A stretch of 16,750 bases of DNA from JANNWF01 sp052390415 (GTDB lineage: Bacteria > Pseudomonadota > Gammaproteobacteria > Xanthomonadales > Xanthomonadaceae), in the NCBI GenBank assembly GCA_052390415.1, contig JBQTGY010000075.1, forward strand, positions 1 to 16,750. Reading direction: 5' to 3'. Positions 14,801 through 16,750 of the stretch are shown in pieces (position 1 is the first letter of the stretch; each line of letters starts with the position of its first letter). Under the pieces are notes generated by a model. That model saw only the letters and a program-made list of their open reading frames with translations, made no database searches and had not been told where the DNA came from. The position numbers and the translations under genes were made by a program.

Positions 14801-16750
14801 CGGCCGCAGCGACGGTCAGCATCCTTGTTACCCGCAGCAACCGTGAACCGCAGATCACCTCGACTGCGGTCACGCAGGCGAGCGTGGGTGTGGCTTACCG
14901 TTACGACGTCGACGCCAGCGACCCGGATGGCGACGCACTCACGTTCCGCCTCGATGGCGCGCCGTTGGCGATGACCATCGACAGCGCCACCGGAGAGATC
15001 ACCTGGACTCCCGCCGCCGCCGATATCGGTGAGCAGCCCGTTGCCGTGATCGTTGAGGACCCACGCGGTGGCAGCAACCGGCAGTCCTTCGTCGTGCGGG
15101 TTCAAGCAGCGGTAGCCAATCGCGCGCCAGTGGCAGACTCGCAGGTCATCACCACGGCAAGCGGTGCTGGCATCGACCTGATCCTCGTGGCCAATGACGC
15201 AGATGGCAACCCGCTCAGCTATCGGATCGTCGCCGCGCCCGTGCACGGGCAACTGCTCGGCACGCCCCCGGCCGTGCGTTACCAGCCCAACACCAATTTC
15301 GTCGGCGTCGATCAGATTCGTTTTGCCGCCAGTGATGGCGCGCTGGAGTCCGCAGTCGCGACCGTCCAGATTCAGGTCGGCGGCAACGGCAACCGGCCGC
15401 CGCGAATCACCTCGCAGCCGTCCACGCGCATCGTGCTCGATGCCAGTCTCGGCAGCGCCGTGCGGCAGAACCTCTCGACCTGGGAGTTTCAGGATCTGGA
15501 CGCGTTCGGCCACGGTACCTGGACGTTTCTCGACCAGGGTTTTACGGCCTACCACCCGAGCAACGGCAATTCGATCGGGCTGGTCAGTCCAGAGGTCTAC
15601 CACTCGTTCCACATGGAGGGCACCTGGCGGACCACGGATGGTGACGACGACTACTTCGGCATGGTGTTCGGTTACCAGAATCCGTATCAACACTACCTGC
15701 TGACGTGGAAGGCGGCCGCGCAGGGCCGCCTGAAGCGTGGCCTCTCATTCTGGCGGGCCAACCAGGCGGCCGACGGCTCGCAGGGCTACCTGATCAACAA
15801 CGCCGCCTATGTCAGCGTGCAGCCGCTATATGAAGGCGACGAGCCGTGGATCCGAGGCCGTACATTTCAGTACACGGTCGATGTGCTGCCGGGCGTGGCG
15901 CGTATCGCGATCAAGGACGGTGCCAGGCTCGTCGATGCCTTCACCATTCGTGATGCCACCTTCGCCAGCGGTCGCGTGGGCATTTTCAACCAATCGCAAG
16001 GCCAGACTTTTTACACGGCCAAGGTCGCGCCGCATTTGGTCAGTGATGGGGTCTACTGGTACGACGTGGTAGCCGCCGATCCCGATGGTGATGCCATCAC
16101 TTATCGCCTGCTCAACGCGCCCGCCGGCATGTGGATCAATCCCTCCACCGGCACCATTCGCTGGGAGACCACGGCCGCGCTGGCTGGCAGTTACCCGATC
16201 ACGGTCGAGGCGCGTGACCCGCAGGGCGCAGCCACCCAACAACGCTATGAACTGATCGTGGCTGCGGATGGGCCGGTGATCATCAGCACGCCGATCACCG
16301 ATGCCACGGCCGGACAGAGCTATCGCTATCTGGTCGCGGCGTTTGATCCCAGCGCCAACGAGACCCTGACCTATTCCTTGCCCAGCGCGCCGACCGGCAT
16401 GAGCATCGATCCGGGCACGGGCGACATCACCTGGACGCCCGACGCGAGCCGGTTGGGCACGCATGCCGTGGTCGTCAAGGTGACTGACGCCGGCGGCTTG
16501 AGCGCGACGCAGAGCTATTCCTTGCTGGTGAGCGCGCAGGTGGCCAACACCGCGCCAGTGTTTACCTCGCAGCCACCGCTGATCGCGCAAGTCGGCCGCC
16601 TGTATACCTACGCGCCGCAAGCCAGCGACGCCGATGGCGACAGCGTGCAGGTTGGTTTTCCCGTCACCGTGCCCTACGACATGCAGCTGTTTGACGGTGC
16701 CAACGTCACCTGGATTCCGGCCGCTGATCAGGTCGGTCGCCACCGTATCA
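11881..16750 (+). CDS. Very large secreted choice-of-anchor A adhesin with Ig/cadherin-like repeats, partial
   Basis: One frame runs uninterrupted from the ATG at 11881 to the right edge: at least 1623 codons, no stop. Domains: signal peptide 1-27 (cleavage near AYA-SG); choice-of-anchor A domain about 31-287, with FGNFSAQSSDVEGRIAVGGN near its start; putative-Ig (He_PIG-like) domain about 295-383, with the ...SGLLTWT... strand; a Cys-bounded domain 384-536; five cadherin-like repeats of exactly 90 residues, 537-986; Ig-like 987-1079; a sixth repeat 1080-1170; an Ig-like domain from 1171 that resumes at about 1385 after an inserted thrombospondin-C-like domain (1185-1384, motif DDDYFGMVFGYQ at 1255-1266); further Ig-like domains 1465-1554 and from 1556. 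DPDGD-type loops suggest Ca2+ binding. The cell-wall or outer-membrane sorting signal would be beyond the edge. The role, surface adhesion or matrix protein, is inferred from architecture. AAGG precedes the ATG by seven bases. Confidence 0.9.
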   Translation, partial: MTRSIRRAQWARFAACFFSLSSSLAYASGNCTGLGQAQDFNALVFGNFSAQSSDVEGRIAVGGNLSINHYSLADKLTAANAGTSVLVGGNFSFPSGRIYFGNTLVAGSAGAVGAPVRNGLSAAQSIRDGVTLPIDFVAEKSRQLALSATLAALPANGTYVSQWGGLTLTGAPDAALQVFDLPGQLVLDAHTFAVQGIPAGATVIFNVRGSATGLTNMSLESLASIRRRVLFNFPDATTLTLAGISVEGSVLAPKAVIENPQGVIKGQLIAQSWNGMMQLNHEPFEGCLSAASSNPPPTITSTPELFATIGRQYRYNVTAVDAEAEIIRYGLVSGPTGAAIDAVSGLLTWTAVAANLGTHAVTVSATDSAGGSVQQTFTLRVVQGFCPIYPIALPSSVMDGKLPGAVITQMPRGTGPGNFGFLTWAGSNSAPTLATSLLPPGDSYTYTNPDAPTDRVLNIADWAQGAPGSMNAADVRSALDALKARDIILPVWNSQRGQGSNLDYRVQRFASVRLSNYSLTGNGWLSFTYKGEARCYNAAPIASAQTLVVDEDASLPITLSATDAEGDALIWTVTAVPTHGVLSGTAPALSYTPAANFNGSDTLSFRVNDGHEDSLPATISITVRPINDAPSASAQSVTTAEDSAVQITLVGSDIDTATLAFAVVDPPSHGTLSGSGVTRTYTPDANYHGPDQFTFRANDGALDSTAAVVSLTVTPVNDAPSAIAQTVTTAEDSSVAITLVGSDVEHATLTFTVIDPPSHGTLTGNGASVSYTPSPDYVGPDQFTFRANDGALNSTAAAVSLTVTPVNDAPNASAQAVTTAEDSSVAITLVGSDVDNTTLTFTVIDLPDHGTLTGTGATLSYVPDPNYHGPDQFTFKANDGALDSARASVSLTITAVNDAPTANAQSLQTEQAVPLPITLTGSDTEGDALTFVVTTPPTRGTLSGSAPNFIYTANAGAEGTDSLSFVANDGGLSSAAATVSILVTRSNREPQITSTAVTQASVGVAYRYDVDASDPDGDALTFRLDGAPLAMTIDSATGEITWTPAAADIGEQPVAVIVEDPRGGSNRQSFVVRVQAAVANRAPVADSQVITTASGAGIDLILVANDADGNPLSYRIVAAPVHGQLLGTPPAVRYQPNTNFVGVDQIRFAASDGALESAVATVQIQVGGNGNRPPRITSQPSTRIVLDASLGSAVRQNLSTWEFQDLDAFGHGTWTFLDQGFTAYHPSNGNSIGLVSPEVYHSFHMEGTWRTTDGDDDYFGMVFGYQNPYQHYLLTWKAAAQGRLKRGLSFWRANQAADGSQGYLINNAAYVSVQPLYEGDEPWIRGRTFQYTVDVLPGVARIAIKDGARLVDAFTIRDATFASGRVGIFNQSQGQTFYTAKVAPHLVSDGVYWYDVVAADPDGDAITYRLLNAPAGMWINPSTGTIRWETTAALAGSYPITVEARDPQGAATQQRYELIVAADGPVIISTPITDATAGQSYRYLVAAFDPSANETLTYSLPSAPTGMSIDPGTGDITWTPDASRLGTHAVVVKVTDAGGLSATQSYSLLVSAQVANTAPVFTSQPPLIAQVGRLYTYAPQASDADGDSVQVGFPVTVPYDMQLFDGANVTWIPAADQVGRHRI
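13489..14838 (+). repeat. Five in-frame 270-bp repeats in the adhesin gene
   Basis: Units begin at 13489, 13759, 14029, 14299 and 14569, each exactly 270 bp, starting at the N-(A/D)-AP motif (NDAPSAS and similar). Units 2-4 are closest: TTAEDS, ITLVGSD, HGTL and GPDQFTF recur in the same positions. A 35-bp stretch is identical in units 2 and 3 (13945-13979 and 14215-14249). Units 1 and 5 are more diverged. This is a cadherin-like tandem array that probably grew by duplication. Confidence 0.92.

Noticed and set aside
11890..16743. Several long open frames antisense to the adhesin gene (12723-11890, 13374-12745, 14157-13519, 15693-14260, 16743-15826, minus strand)
   Set aside because: The plus-strand frame is continuous, encodes recognisable domains and has a signal peptide. 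The antisense products are rich in Arg, Gly, Asp and His with no domains, and arise from GC-rich codon use.

Overview
The window is high-GC bacterial DNA with dense, mostly uninterrupted coding. Kup, a transmembrane Ser/Thr kinase, PreT/PreA, a GxxExxY protein and a choice-of-anchor A adhesin together suggest a gammaproteobacterium, probably of the Lysobacterales (Xanthomonadales). The taxon is inferred from gene content and style, not from a marker gene.

Left part (1-3735, minus strand): a transmembrane Ser/Thr kinase (2011-3735) lies upstream of a secreted beta-propeller-like protein (225-1820). That gene is followed after 12 nt by the start of another exported protein, which runs off the left edge. 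A perfect 6-bp dyad (1851-1867) sits in the leader of the propeller gene. The kinase is divergent from kup (3927-5804, plus), a K+ uptake permease. Kup converges on the next operon across 225 bp that hold only weak hairpins.

Middle part (6030-11035, minus strand): a reductive pyrimidine operon, transcribed preT, then a small GxxExxY gene, then preA, then an NCS1 nucleobase/hydantoin-type permease. PreT and PreA form the NAD-dependent dihydropyrimidine dehydrogenase, and the permease probably imports a substrate. Two related insertions interrupt the operon. The larger (about 9011-9650) carries the GxxExxY gene between inverted arms rich in CGCAGAG. The smaller (about 7565-7709) has the same arms around a short core and no gene. 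Removing them leaves spacers of about 48 and 39 bp, as expected of a compact operon. This pair, a gene-bearing element and an apparent gene-less derivative, is the most unusual thing in the window.

Right part (11036-16750): an 845-bp gene-free divergent region holds several dyads and a plausible sigma70 promoter. It is followed by a very large secreted protein (at least 1623 codons, open at the right edge): signal peptide, choice-of-anchor A domain, Ig-like domains, a conserved cysteine-bounded domain, five cadherin-like repeats of exactly 90 residues, and a thrombospondin-C-like domain that appears to be inserted into an Ig-like domain.
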